Part shown: positions 1 through 11,462 of the stretch, in pieces
How positions within the stretch are numbered: position 1 is the first letter of the stretch
How the letters are laid out: each line of letters starts with the position of its first letter
NCBI GenBank assembly: GCA_021613335.1
Contig: JAJTWR010000044.1
Span: forward strand, 3,985,501 to 4,049,500
DNA: 64,000 nucleotides
Reading direction: 5' to 3'
From: Whitmania pigra
Lineage: Eukaryota; Annelida; Clitellata; Hirudinida; Haemopidae
Translations under genes and position numbers: made by a program
The notes under the pieces: model-generated
Database searches by the model: none
Seen by the model: the letters and a program-made list of their open reading frames with translations, nothing else
What the model was told of the DNA's origin: nothing

Positions 1-1303
1 AACAAGCTCGAATCGACATAAAGCCAGCAAGTTAATGAGAAAGTTGTCAGAATAAAAGAACAATATAACCATGGTCTCGAAGTAGTTTCACATATACACT
101 CTTTGGATCAAAAGAAATCATTAGATGATCTGAGGAACAGGCGTGACTTGATGAGGGTTTGATAAGGTGATTCCTTTTGATGTGTGTCGCGTATAAGTTG
201 CGTTGCCTCTTTACCTCCTAAATGACGTCCCTACAAGAGATTTTTAGCCCCAAAGTGACGAAATCCTTTTGTTTAATGACCACTCAAAGCCCCAGCTACC
301 CTATTTATCATCTAAGTCAATAACCTAGCCCCTTTTGTCTCATAAACTTCAAAATGCCAAAATGCGATGAGATAACCGAAAAATCAATATGACGGCTGTA
401 TATGAACATGTGCTTAAAATTTCTTTATGTACATAATGTGCGCTAATAAATGAGAATGTACATGCATGTGTTTCTGGTGGTTTTTTTTACACAACAGCAA
501 TGGATATTTGATATTTATAACAGCAATGTATGCTTGTACATACATGTTTGCTACCAACAAAAGGCATGTGTAAACCATGCATAAACCAACAGCAGAGATC
601 TACCAATTCGAAATAAAGACCACCGTCGATTCTGGATACAAACCTTTATGCTGCATCGTCGACCAGACATGGGACCAAGTACTCAAATCTCAAGTACAAG
701 TACTCAGGGTGAAATACAAGTATAAGTACCGACAATTGTGAACAATTACTTGAACAAGTACATTACTAATTTATCTTTGAGCCCCGAAAGTGTTTATCTC
801 CAGCTGCCATTAAGAGCTTTCACGGGCCGCATAGGCAGCTGGGGTAGCGATCGACATAAGTAGGCCAAAGAGAGCCTCGCATAGTCGATCGCTTCAATCC
901 AAAATTCAAGTTATTTGGAATACTCCCAAAACACAGATATCTGAAGCAAATTGTAGGTCACTGAAACCTCATGAGGTTTTTTGGTTTGCTAAGCGATGAA
1001 AGAGTTTTTAGAGCCCTTAACATGCGAAGAAGCAAAACTTTGAAGAAGTGACTTGTGTCAATCCCTAACTTCTTCAACAATCCCCTAAAATGACCCTTAT
1101 GTTGCCACCAAAGGACCATACCATTGCAGCACCATTTTAAGGGATGGCACCAAAATCTTAATTTTTATATTTTATGATGTGTGCCTTGTTAGATTTTAGA
1201 CTGTCAATTTATGGCTTATAGTGAAAGTCAGTGACGCCACTGATTATATGCACTAACCCAATATAAATAGAAGGCGCAGTTTAAGCAAAAGTCTCTTACA
1301 ATT
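1..1303. other. Repeat-rich intergenic DNA, no gene
   Basis: No convincing coding region. Around 675-770 the motif caagtact recurs in both orientations, as in the ends of some hAT elements, but I could not find matching termini. Positions 786-905 belong to a dispersed repeat listed separately. The rest is unremarkable AT-rich sequence. Confidence 0.6.
786..905 (+). repeat. Dispersed repeat (gagagctttc family), short copy
   Basis: Contains aagagctttcacgggccgc and gcgatcgacataa followed by aggccaa-gagagc-tcg-atagtcga. The same phrases occur in the same order at about 11160-11460 and 58750-59010. Origin unknown; it does not look protein-coding. Confidence 0.55.
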
Positions 1304-1545
1304 TGTTGAGTTTAAACTATGTGTGATTTAATATGATATATGTATCTATGTTTTGTTGTCTGGGGACGCTTAGCTAGTTCTAAACTGTTTTGATTGCCAT
1401 TGTCGTGTAGTTCGTCGAGTCGAGTTCTTACGTAGTTTCTTAGTCGTTTCTTAGATGTTTATTTAGTTTAAATAAACTACATTAACCTTCTGATACAACT
1501 TTGTATTTATTCCATCATCAGACATTAGTTATGACAAACTCAACA
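1304..1545 (+). repeat. Copia 5' LTR
   Basis: 242 bp, starting TGTTGAGTTT and ending AAACTCAACA, which is a perfect 10-bp terminal inverted repeat. An AATAAA lies at 1471-1476. The final 15 bases include the in-frame ATG (1531) of the element's ORF. Confidence 0.95.
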
Positions 1546-4500
1546 GGTTATGGGCCCAGGATGCGTTTGATGTTTGATGGTGACGAAAGAAGGTATGAAT
1601 TATGGGAAGTCAAATTCTTGGGATTCATGAGACTACAGAAACTTCACGATGTGTTCGTATGTGCTGAAGAACCAGACGCTGAAAAAAATGCCGAGGCATT
1701 CGCCGAACTTATTCAATGTCTAGATGATCGAAGTCTATCACTAGTCATACGAGATGCCAGAGACAATGGAAAGAAAGCACTAGAAATCCTGCGGGAACAC
1801 TACCTAGGTAAGTCAAAACCCAAAATTATATCTCTGTACAATGAATTAACGACTCTTTCAAAGTCCGAAAATGAAAGTACGACTGAGTATATGTTGCGAG
1901 CTGAGACCGCAGCATCTTCGTTGAAGAGAGCTGGCGAAGTGGTAAGTGATAGTTTACTCATCGCTATGATCCTGAAAGGTCTGCCACTGACGTACAAGAC
2001 TTTCTGTACTGTTACAACACAAAAAGATAGAGATCACAGTTTTGCAGAATTTAAAGTTGCTTTGCGAAGTTTTGAAGAAAACGAAAAACAGATCTACTCA
2101 CGTGATCATGAGGATCATGTTATGTTAAATGATGCAAAATCCATACAGTGTTTCACATGCCGCAAATATGGTCACAAATCATTTGAATGTAAAATGCGAA
2201 AAGAGCAAAACCCAGCAGTGAAAGTTGTTCAAAAGAAGTGGTGTGAAGTATGCAGAAGTACATCACATAATACACTGAAATGTAGAAAGAAACAACACAG
2301 TGCAAAGTCTGTCACAGAGAACAAGCAAGCAGGAGGACAATCAGATTCATTTCTTTTCAAAGTATCTGAGTGTCAAAGCGTGGATCGTGACAGTCTACTG
2401 GTTGATTGTGGTGCTACAACCCATATTGTTACTAACAAATCAAAGTTTGTATGTTTTGAAGACAATTTTGAGCCCAATGATCACTGCATTGAACTAGCAA
2501 ATGGCTCTAGATCAATTGGAATAGTGCAAGGTCGAGGTACAGCAAAAGTCTGTCTACAAAGTTTAGATGGAAAACCCAGAGATGTCAACCTAGAGAATGC
2601 ATTATATGTTCCGTCATATCGACAAGATATTTTTTCTGTTCAGGCAGCAACAGCGAAAGGAGCGACTGTAAATTTCAGCCCACATTGTGCAGAACTTGTT
2701 GCTCAGAATGGTACTATTTTTAATATTTGCAAGTCTGGAAAGCTGTACTACCTGAACAATGTTGCTGACAGAACTAACAATAAACACAGCCTACATGAGT
2801 GGCACTTGATCCTTGGTCATTGCAATGTCAGAGATATCTTGAAACTGGAATCTGTTGTTGATGGAATGAAAATTACCGACAAATCAGAATTTCAATGTGA
2901 AGTTTGCACTCTTGGGAAAATGACGCAGTCTTTCAACAGGCAAAGTGATGTGCGTGCCAAAGAACCGTTAGAACTTGTTCATTGTGATTTAAGTGGTCCT
3001 ATCACACCTACTGCAAGAAATGGTTTCAAATATGCTGTTTGTTTTGTGGATGACCTATCTGGAGCCAGTACTGTTTATTTCCTGCGCCAGAAATGTGATG
3101 TTGTTCATGCTGCTCAGAAGTTTTTTGCTGATTGTGCACCTATCGCAAAAGTTAAACGTTTGAGAACCGACAATGGAACAGAATTCACGAATAGAGATTT
3201 CAAATCACTATTGCTGAAGCATCAGATAAAACATGAAAAATCTGCGCCCTATTCGCCACATCAAAACGGAACTGTTGAACGAAGTTGGCGATCATTGTTT
3301 GAGATGGCGAGATGTTTACTAATCCAATCTCAACTACCAAAGGAACTGTGGACATACGCTGTGCGTGCTGCGGCATACACACGTAATCGATGTTTTTGCC
3401 CACGAACTGGTAAAACACCATATGAAAATTTGACCGGCAAGAAGCCTGACCTGTCCCGCATGTCTGTTTTTGGTTCAACATGCTATGCTTTTGTACAAGA
3501 TAAGAAGAAACTTGACCCAAGAAGCGAGAAAGCAGTATTCATAGGGTATGATCATGAAAGTCCAGCTTATCTCGTGTATTTCAAAAATTCTGGAGTTGTG
3601 AAAAAATCAAGGTGCGTGCGTTTCACGAACAAATTTGATTCAAATGAAAGTGAAGTTGTTGTTAGTGATTTTTCTGACGGCTACATTGATCAAAAACTGA
3701 CTGGAGTTGAAACGGAAACAAAGGCAGATGTAAGAAGTGATGAAATTGCACAAACTGAAACCCAGGATACCTCAAATTCAGATTCGATTGTTCGCAAATA
3801 TCCTAAACGAAACACGAACAAACCAAAGTATTTGAGTGACTATATTCTGAATGATGACTCAATTAATCTTAATGTTCATTACTGCTATAAAATGTCTGAT
3901 ATGCCAAATACGTACAATGAAGCCATATCTTCTTCAGAATCTAGATACTGGAAACAAGCCATGTCTGAGGAAATGAACTCGTTAATGGAAAACGACACTT
4001 TTGAACAATGTCTACTACCTGAGAGTCGTAAAGTAATCAAAGGTCGTTGGGTCTATGCTGTGAAGTTTGGACCGGACGGCAGTGAGCAATATAAAGCCCG
4101 ATATGTTGCCAAAGGTTATTCGCAAATAAAAGACATCGACTATACAGAAACTTTTTCACCAACTGTTCGAGTTACATCGATACGAATGATGATGCAGTTA
4201 GCAGTACAACGTAATCTGATTGTACACCAGATGGATGTTAAAACAGCATATCTAAATGCTCCAATTGATTGTGAATTATACATTGAACAACCTGAAGGTT
4301 TTTCTGTTGATGACAAAACTGATAATAAAATTGTTCTGAAACTAAAAAAATCTCTGTATGGCCTGAAACAGAGTGGCAGAAATTGGAATAACATGTTGCA
4401 TGATTTTTTGATTTCTGAAAGTTTTGAACAGTCATCAGCTGATCATTGCGTCTACACTCGTCTTAATACAGATTCTAAAGTCATCATTCTCTTCTGGGTT

Positions 4501-5460
4501 GATGATATTATCATTGCTGCGAGTGATGAATCCGTGTTGAAATCTGTAAAACAATCTTTGCATTCAAAGTTCAAAATGAAGGATCTTGGACAATTAACAT
4601 GGTTTCTTGGAATGCAATTTGAATGCTCATCTGGAGGTGAAAGGATTAAGGTGAATCAATCCAAATATGTTGAAAAAATGCTGTCAAAATTCAACATGAG
4701 TGACTGCAAACCTAGATCTACGCCATGTGATTTGAATTTGAACAAACTGAAAGATGAAGATACTGTTGATTTTGAAAATGTGCACCTGTACAGATCTGTA
4801 ATTGGAAGTTTGATCTATGCAATGTCTGCTACAAGACCCGATTTATGTTTTGTAGTTTCCTATCTATCACAATTCACATCAAAGCCGATGAATATTCACA
4901 TGACGATGGCTAAACATGTCCTAAGATATTTAAAGGGAACAATGAACTACAGTTTAATTTTCAAGAGGTCTGATGGTGATTTAGATTTGATCGGATATTG
5001 TGATGCTGATTGGGCAAATTCTAAAGACCGTCGTAGCATTACTGGATATGGTTTTATGTTGTCGAGTACTGGTCCATTGATTTCATGGAAGTCTAGAAAA
5101 CAACCAACTATTGCATTATCGACCTGCGAAGCAGAATATATGTCAATGTGTGCAGCTGTGCAAGAAGCAAAGTTTCTGATGTGTTTGTTAAAAGACATGA
5201 CCGGAGGAATTACGAACAATTCTGTTACACTCAATGTCGACAATCAGAGTGCAATTGAGTTGACAAAGAATCCTGTTTTTCATCAAAGATCGAAGCATAT
5301 TGATATCAAGTATCATTTCATCCGATCAGAAGTGGCAAGTGGTTTCATAAAACCGAAGTACATTCCATCCGAGAAGAACATTGCTGACATGTTCACAAAA
5401 TCGTTGTCTATTAACAAATTGAGAACTTTCATTCCTGCTATTATGAATGTTTTAGACTAA
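1531..5460 (+). CDS. Copia gag-pol polyprotein (1309 aa from ATG 1531)
   Basis: Single open frame encoding all functions of a Copia element. In order: a gag domain; two zinc knuckles (CFTCRKYGHKSFEC and CEVCRSTSHNTLKC, about codons 217-261 counted from position 1501); an aspartic protease with DCGATTH in place of the usual D-S/T-G; a GAG-pre-integrase H/C motif; an integrase catalytic core (HCDLSGP, RTDNGTEF, SPHQNGTVERSW); reverse transcriptase with the active-site box WVDDI; and RNase H with YCDADWA, STCEAEYM and DNQSAIEL. The frame extends 5' to 1501 without an ATG. ATG 1531 lies inside the LTR and reads through the primer site; the next ATG is 1561. It ends in TAA 44 bp before the 3' LTR. 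No breaks were seen. Confidence 0.95.
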   Translation: MTNSTGYGPRMRLMFDGDERRYELWEVKFLGFMRLQKLHDVFVCAEEPDAEKNAEAFAELIQCLDDRSLSLVIRDARDNGKKALEILREHYLGKSKPKIISLYNELTTLSKSENESTTEYMLRAETAASSLKRAGEVVSDSLLIAMILKGLPLTYKTFCTVTTQKDRDHSFAEFKVALRSFEENEKQIYSRDHEDHVMLNDAKSIQCFTCRKYGHKSFECKMRKEQNPAVKVVQKKWCEVCRSTSHNTLKCRKKQHSAKSVTENKQAGGQSDSFLFKVSECQSVDRDSLLVDCGATTHIVTNKSKFVCFEDNFEPNDHCIELANGSRSIGIVQGRGTAKVCLQSLDGKPRDVNLENALYVPSYRQDIFSVQAATAKGATVNFSPHCAELVAQNGTIFNICKSGKLYYLNNVADRTNNKHSLHEWHLILGHCNVRDILKLESVVDGMKITDKSEFQCEVCTLGKMTQSFNRQSDVRAKEPLELVHCDLSGPITPTARNGFKYAVCFVDDLSGASTVYFLRQKCDVVHAAQKFFADCAPIAKVKRLRTDNGTEFTNRDFKSLLLKHQIKHEKSAPYSPHQNGTVERSWRSLFEMARCLLIQSQLPKELWTYAVRAAAYTRNRCFCPRTGKTPYENLTGKKPDLSRMSVFGSTCYAFVQDKKKLDPRSEKAVFIGYDHESPAYLVYFKNSGVVKKSRCVRFTNKFDSNESEVVVSDFSDGYIDQKLTGVETETKADVRSDEIAQTETQDTSNSDSIVRKYPKRNTNKPKYLSDYILNDDSINLNVHYCYKMSDMPNTYNEAISSSESRYWKQAMSEEMNSLMENDTFEQCLLPESRKVIKGRWVYAVKFGPDGSEQYKARYVAKGYSQIKDIDYTETFSPTVRVTSIRMMMQLAVQRNLIVHQMDVKTAYLNAPIDCELYIEQPEGFSVDDKTDNKIVLKLKKSLYGLKQSGRNWNNMLHDFLISESFEQSSADHCVYTRLNTDSKVIILFWVDDIIIAASDESVLKSVKQSLHSKFKMKDLGQLTWFLGMQFECSSGGERIKVNQSKYVEKMLSKFNMSDCKPRSTPCDLNLNKLKDEDTVDFENVHLYRSVIGSLIYAMSATRPDLCFVVSYLSQFTSKPMNIHMTMAKHVLRYLKGTMNYSLIFKRSDGDLDLIGYCDADWANSKDRRSITGYGFMLSSTGPLISWKSRKQPTIALSTCEAEYMSMCAAVQEAKFLMCLLKDMTGGITNNSVTLNVDNQSAIELTKNPVFHQRSKHIDIKYHFIRSEVASGFIKPKYIPSEKNIADMFTKSLSINKLRTFIPAIMNVLD
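1546..1560 (+). promoter_or_regulatory. Primer binding site (internal initiator tRNA-Met)
   Basis: The 15 bases directly after the 5' LTR read ggttatgggcccagg. They are complementary to the anticodon stem-loop of eukaryotic initiator tRNA-Met rather than to its 3' end. Drosophila copia is known to prime from a half tRNA-iMet in this way. The site lies inside the coding frame if translation begins at 1531. Confidence 0.85.
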
Positions 5461-5504
5461 GCGTTATGATATTGACACTGGACACATCATAGTTTAAGAG
5501 GGAG

Positions 5505-5746
5505 TGTTGAGTTTAAACTATGTGTGATTTAATATGATATATGTATCTATGTTTTGTTGTCTGGGGACGCTTAGCTAGTTCTAAACTGTTTTGATTGCCA
5601 TTGTCGTGTAGTTCGTCGAGTCGAGTTCTTACGTAGTTTCTTAGTCGTTTCTTAGATGTTTATTTAGTTTAAATAAACTACATTAACCTTCTGATACAAC
5701 TTTGTATTTATTCCATCATCAGACATTAGTTATGACAAACTCAACA
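5505..5746 (+). repeat. Copia 3' LTR
   Basis: Identical to the 5' LTR over all 242 bp by eye. It is preceded by the polypurine tract and followed by the target duplication caatt. Confidence 0.95.
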
Positions 5747-5751
5747 CAATT

Positions 5752-6164
5752 AAGCTTTAATTTAATTGAATTTAACTTGATTTTATTTATTATATTATAA
5801 TTTAATTGATTTACAAAATCATGTCAAATATCAAGCAATCTGAATAGGAAGTAACTTATTAGCTTGCTAAGTTTCATTTCAAGTCCAACTATGCAAATGA
5901 GCGTCAATAAACTTGCTTTTTAATAGGCTTTTCATCTGTTGAGAAAATCAATGCTTGGCTCGCAGCAATGGATGAATCATTATTTTTTTTACTTTTAAAA
6001 TTTTGGTATTTAAAATTAAAATCGAACAATCTCTACTTTTGTAAATCTCAGTGAGGTAAAAAGCGTCAATGTCGTTATCTCAAGCATCAAGTATTCATTT
6101 TGAGGACAAAGCTGACAAAAATCCTTTAGCATCCAAATTAGTTCAAAACAAAGATGGCCGAGTC
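5752..6164. other. AT-rich spacer, no gene
   Basis: AT-rich sequence between the Copia insertion and the stop codon of the minus-strand DUF5054 gene; it would hold that gene's 3' UTR. No clear poly(A) signal or repeat recognised. Confidence 0.5.
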
Positions 6165-9100
6165 TTACAATGAATTCATGTCTATGGTAAATATGGCCTT
6201 GAAATCTTTGTCTTCATCTAGATATGGATACCACATTATGTAATTGGTTTCCCATATGTTATTAAAAATATTGAATGAAAACCCTTCTATTTCAGGAAAT
6301 TTTATGGGTGACAATGGAGCTGGAAAGGTATGTGCAAATTCTTGGCCAATGAGTACATTAATAACAGGAATGTTGCGTGATTTCACCACAAGAAAGCATT
6401 TATCATCTTTGTACTCAACCCCATCTGCTGATGCAACTGCCAAGTACACATAATGGTTATAAATATTTTACTTTTAAAATGTAACTCTACATCAAATTTA
6501 AAATTTAATCAATATACTCCCTATAAACAGACCATGGTTATATTGGCTTCCATTTAAAAGAACATTGTATGGATCTACAGGCTGCATCATTTTATGTATG
6601 GACCACTTGTGATGAGGCCTCATAATTGGTTTGAATGCAAAGGATATTGATTCTGGAAGTCGAGTTATGGTTTTATTAAACCATTGAAGGACTACATTCA
6701 AACCAGAAGAGCTGCCATCTAAAAATAAGTGTTCCATAATATCGTGTTAAATATGATAATGTAGTTGCCATTAAAATTTTTCAGCCACTGCTTTAAGGAA
6801 ACAAATTACTTATAGAAATTTCTTTGAACCTAAAAAGTTTTTTTATACTGCAAATAAAAGTAATAAATAAACCTTTTTCATGTTTAGCAGTTCTAGAAGT
6901 GTATCTAATCCAAATTTCAGATGGTGCACCATACCAAATCACTGACTTTGAATCATTCATGTTAAGATTTATCCAAAAGTCACATTCTTTCACTAGAAAA
7001 TTTAATATTGATTGAAGTGAAGCTAACTGTACAAACAATTGTCATTACATTTATTGATGTAGATCTTTTTGAGCAGTGTATTCCATATCTTGCTTTCAGG
7101 GTGAGCAGATGCTGTGCAATTTGGTTTGTAATACCCGGCACTCCACCCATTGTAGTTATATATCTTTCCAAATTCTTCAAAATCAGTTTCATTAAAGGTT
7201 TGATAAACAAACTTTCCTATTACATGTTTTTCATCGGCCAATTCAATCTTGAAAATTAAAAAGACCAGACTTAGCACTAAATTAAGACCATCTAAAACTC
7301 AATACATTTTGGAATGTAAGCCTAAGGATTGACCCATCTTCACCAAACAATAAATTCTTTATGTTTGCAGTTGGACAACTAAATTGTCTCGTTGTTGTAG
7401 GCAGAAAATCTGATAAAATTTATAAAAAAAACATTGTTAAATTTGTCCGAAAGCTCCACCAAAATCATTCTTTTACCCATTAGATCAGGAAGATAAGCAT
7501 TCAGAAATGGCATTTCATTTTTAATTTCTTGAGCAATTACATGGTCTTCTAGAGCTTCAACAGCTGTCAGGCTAAAATTCCGCTGCTCCCACCATGAATT
7601 TGTTGAGTGGAGAAAATTTGGATTAACTGAAACAGTTGAAATGACTCATAATTTGGTTGTGCTGAACATGAATTTTATTAGAAGTTTATCAGAGATGTTT
7701 TACAAATTCAGAACTATAGATCAGATCAAGAAAATAGCAGGTAAGTTTGAAGTGGCATAAATCAAGAGTCTACTACAATCAACTACAAAAGAACTTTTGG
7801 TGTTCATTTTAAAATTGACCACTTTCCATTTTAGAGAAATATTTGGTGTTATTTGCTGTCCAACATGTGACAGTCGTGGCCTTCTTATCTTGCATTATTA
7901 TTCAAATAGGAAATTATAGATCATAAAAATCTGGATATAACTTTGAGGCATCAGCACATTTAGTCAGAGCCTTCAACATAAGTTCATTTGTTCAAATTTA
8001 TTTCAACAATTTATTTCTCTTCTTTAAAACAAACAAAATTTGAGTTATTATTGATTGTTATGTCTTATGCCCACATTTGAAATGATTCATATAATTATAG
8101 AAGCCAACCTTTTCTCAATGGCTCAAATGAAGGATTGTTCCAATGCTCAGTATCATGTTCTGAGTAATAGCCCCATGTGTGCTCTGGCAATTTAATGAGA
8201 AAACGAGTGGCATTCCACAATCTTCTATCATTCAACGAACAAATACCTGAATGCAATAGTATGGATAAACAAGAGAATTTTAATTATTCGTAAAATATTT
8301 AGTAAAACCAGAATCAATGCAATTTTTAATCTTGTTTGAGATAAATAGGTATTCAGAATTCTTTTTGGGGTCTGATGCAATTCCCTGAATCCATGTATCA
8401 CCAATCTCATTAGTAATTAAGGGAAGAGTGTCTTTTATTTGATCATCAAAAGAAGCAAAAAAATTCTCTAATGTCCCTGAGACAAGTACAGCTTTTGGAA
8501 ATTCTGCTCTTAGTATCTCATACATATTCAGCACTTCCTTTAATGGAAGACAAGTGTAAATTATTTCAAAATTCCCAAGCCTTAGCCAAATTATCGATTC
8601 TATTAATCTGCTTTTAATTCCATTTAACTACTAACTTGAATAGAAGCAGGTGGACCTGTATTGTCAGTTCTAAAAACAAAGCACAGTGCCTCAGGAAAAC
8701 CTTCATGGGTTATACAATCTTCCCTTGATAATCCTTTTGGATCAATTGGTGTTGAGCCTGGATCATTGGGATATCCACCAGGATGGACATTAACGACTAT
8801 TGAATCTTTCCCATATTTCCACTTAAATAACTTTGGAACTCCAGGAGGGGGGGTGGCTGTATTAACACCAACTGTCAGGTAGGTTATGCCCTTCTTAATC
8901 AAAATAGGGATGCTTGCCTGGGTTAGGCCTAGAGAAAAAACATTATAATATTATTTATGTCACTAAAACCGAAAAATTAATTAAAAAATAATTAACCGGG
9001 AACATCTCTCTGACTAATTACTCTACCCTTTCTGGTGATGTTAAACTTTTTGTCCAAGTCAGAACTTATATCCAGAGCTGCTTCAAAGAGCCAAGGTTCA

Positions 9101-10242
9101 ATGAATTCAATCTGGAGATTCATGGGACCAGCATGCCATGTGATGTCTCCTCTCCTAATAGCTTCTACAAAATCATTCCTCTGTTTTTGATCAGGGCACT
9201 GAAACAAAGAACAAGTTCAAATCGCCAAAAAAAACCATGGAAAATCTAGACATGAATTGCCCATTTGAAGATGATCTATAGAATTTAGCTTGTAAAATAA
9301 TTAAATGATTGTAAATCAAATACTTATAAATGAATATTTAGAGACAAAGGCAGTATGATTATTTAATGATTTATTAAATTAAATGGAGGTAAATCAGAAA
9401 ATTAGTAGTCATTAATCTTTAGTAATACCTTTGAAAACATGTTATGCTTTATATTAATAGTAACCTTGAGCTTTATTCCAGATAGTACAAAGTTAGGTGG
9501 GCAATACAGATATAAGCTGACAAGCCAGGGATGGGTGGTATAGACCATATTTTCGACATATCCCAAATTCCTAAGAGAGGCTGATACTTGCACAGCACGA
9601 TCAAAGTAAGTTTGAAAATATTTATTGAGAACATTGTTTATTAAATCTGTGTATCCAACATCTGCAACAATACAAAATGTTTAATGCCAATGTACCATAC
9701 ATCAAGCCAAATAAGCAGAATTATTTGTTGGTCATTTGATGGATCATTAGCATAACATGACACAACATTAATTTATAGTGGTTTAAGAAAATTAATATCT
9801 GTGTTGAACCATTCTTTTACAAGTAAGAACCAGAGTTCTTTTCTTTGACCAAATCTTGGATATAACCAATTATTCTTAGAAAGAATCTTAAATAAATTAT
9901 ATAGCATAATAGAGGTTTTACCATGACATATCAAGCTGAAATATGTTTCAGAAAATTCATTTGATCTTAATTAATAATATAAGCAATTTTTAATTCGTCG
10001 TGCAATAACATTTCATTTATTTGCTGATGACACTATTAATATATAGATTTTCCGATTTCTTAGATTTGACCGCAATTAAAAAATAATTCACCCAAATGGT
10101 TCATGAAAACGATGTGGACTTTTGAAATCCAATCATTCTCTGGTCTCGTCGGCTCAAATCTTAAACTTTCAGATCGACATCCAGCAATGAATAGGTAAGA
10201 CGTAAACATCAGGAGAAAAATGCAATAAATGTGCATTTCCAT
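6165..10242 (-). CDS. Secreted DUF5054 / GH38-like protein, 746 aa, 12 exons
   Basis: Exons (minus strand): 10242-10092, 9661-9465, 9198-8997, 8928-8636, 8537-8309, 8246-8109, 7626-7477, 7409-7306, 7247-7049, 6992-6873, 6718-6533, 6436-6165. All joins are GT-AG and sum to exactly 747 codons including TAA. The start MEMHIYCIFLLMFTSY opens a signal peptide. The next segment, KVHIVFMNHLDVGYTDL, carries an H-x-D pair like the metal site of GH38-type glycosidases. Later motifs include TWHAGPMN, GDTWIQGIASDP (about residue 327), EHTWGYYSEHD (about 379), WYGAPSEIW and, near the end, FNNIWETNYIMWYP. I recognise these as the DUF5054 family of about 700 aa, a GH38-like group without a settled substrate. 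A lysosomal or extracellular glycan-processing enzyme is an inference. An in-frame upstream ATG (10278) would bury the signal peptide and is less likely. Confidence 0.82.
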
Positions 10243-10289
10243 TTTGTATTTCCTCGTTAGGAAGACACCAAAATACACATTACACAGGT

Positions 10290-10990
10290 GCTCCAGTAAA
10301 TTTATACAGAAGATCCCAAACTGATGACAAGAAACTCATTGTCATGTGAGCGGCTAAAAAATCACCTTAAGGTGGGGCTTAAGCTATATCTTCCAGGCTG
10401 TAATTGTTTCACATTGGGGTTGCCATAGTAAGACCATGCTGTACGGATGTTTTTATATGCTAGCACAAGATCTTTTTCTAGCAACAATAAAAAACGTTAA
10501 CAAATGCTTAGCACACACCCATTTGCTATTCATGATTTATAATCCTTAAATTCTGTTACAACTTGTTAATTTTAGATTGTGTATTCGACATTCAACAGAG
10601 TAAACCATCGAACCTGTATACAGGACTATCCAGATGGGTCAGAAGTAGGAATAGACCAGGATCACTTTTTTAGTTGCCGGCGTTAGCCGGGCCGGGGTCC
10701 AAAATACATGTTTAGATATAAAACTTTCTAACGTATTAATAGTGTAATTTTCTGCTTTTCTTCAACTTCTTATGACTATTCGCAATGCTAGCATGCAAAT
10801 TCATTAATGAATGCAGTTAATTGGCAGTAATTCCATAATTTCAAGACTCAAAAGTTGTGTTTGCTATTCCTTCATTAACTATTTAGGATTATCAATCTTA
10901 ATCAGAATCTCAAGAGAAATTCAGTTTTTTTTTAGTCGCTTGCTGTAGGATAGAACATAAAAGGTCACCATTTAAAGTTTTGCGAGGGTC
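10290..10990. other. Non-coding upstream region of the DUF5054 gene
   Basis: Contains the presumed promoter of the minus-strand gene. A short GC-rich patch near 10674-10700 (ccggcgttagccgggccgg) stands out but has no recognised function. No gene seen. Confidence 0.5.
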
Positions 10991-10995
10991 TGCCA

Positions 10996-11158
10996 GTGAT
11001 GGGTAAAATCACGTTCGGAGTGATTTGAAATCAAAATCAAGATCACCAGACAAAAAATTATTTGAAATCGAAATCAGGTTCATGCACATCATTTCATCTA
11101 AAATCAGGTTCATTTGTATTTCAAAAATCCTCAAAATCAAATCACTTTGTAATTGTAA
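10996..11158 (+). mobile_element. hAT element end fragment
   Basis: Begins cagtgatgggtaaaatcacg and repeats aaatcaaaatcaagatcaccagac and aaatcaggttca, closely matching the left end of the hAT element at 37637-38588. No matching right end was found nearby, so this is a truncated copy. Confidence 0.7.
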
Positions 11159-11159
11159 C

Positions 11160-11462
11160 TTCATTTATATAGCGCTATATGCATAGCGTCAGAGGCGCTT
11201 CTTGTAACCATTTATATAGCGCTCAGACGGTGTGAAGAAGCCACTGAGAGCTTTCATGACCGCTGTAGGCAAACTGGGGTGGAGGCGATCGACATAACAA
11301 GGCCAATGAGAGCATCGTATAGTCGAAGTTTGCAGGTGATAAACAGACAGCATGCGACATGAAGAAGCCATTGAGAGCTTTCGCAGTCTCTCCAGTCCAG
11401 GCAGCAATGACCGGCTTAACAAGGCCGACGAGTGCTTCTCATAGCCGGATGTAAGAGTTGGG
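11160..11462 (+). repeat. Dispersed repeat (gagagctttc family), long copy
   Basis: About 300 bp made of internally repeated phrases such as agaagccattgagagctttc, aaggccgacgagtgcttctc and gcgatcgacataa, ending ccgacagggacatccggtg. A second long copy lies at about 58750-59010 and a short one at 786-905. It is preceded by a tatagcgc motif like that in the SINEs. The minus-strand open frame across it looks like chance. Confidence 0.6.

Larger units (their letters stand above)
1304..5746 (+). mobile_element. Complete Copia (Ty1/copia) LTR retrotransposon
   Basis: The element runs TG...CA with two 242-bp LTRs (1304-1545 and 5505-5746) that read as identical by eye. It is flanked by a 5-bp target duplication caatt (1299-1303 and 5747-5751). 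A primer site follows the 5' LTR and a purine tract (aagagggag) precedes the 3' LTR. One uninterrupted gag-pol frame lies between them. Identical LTRs and an open frame indicate a recent, probably still competent, insertion. Confidence 0.97.
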
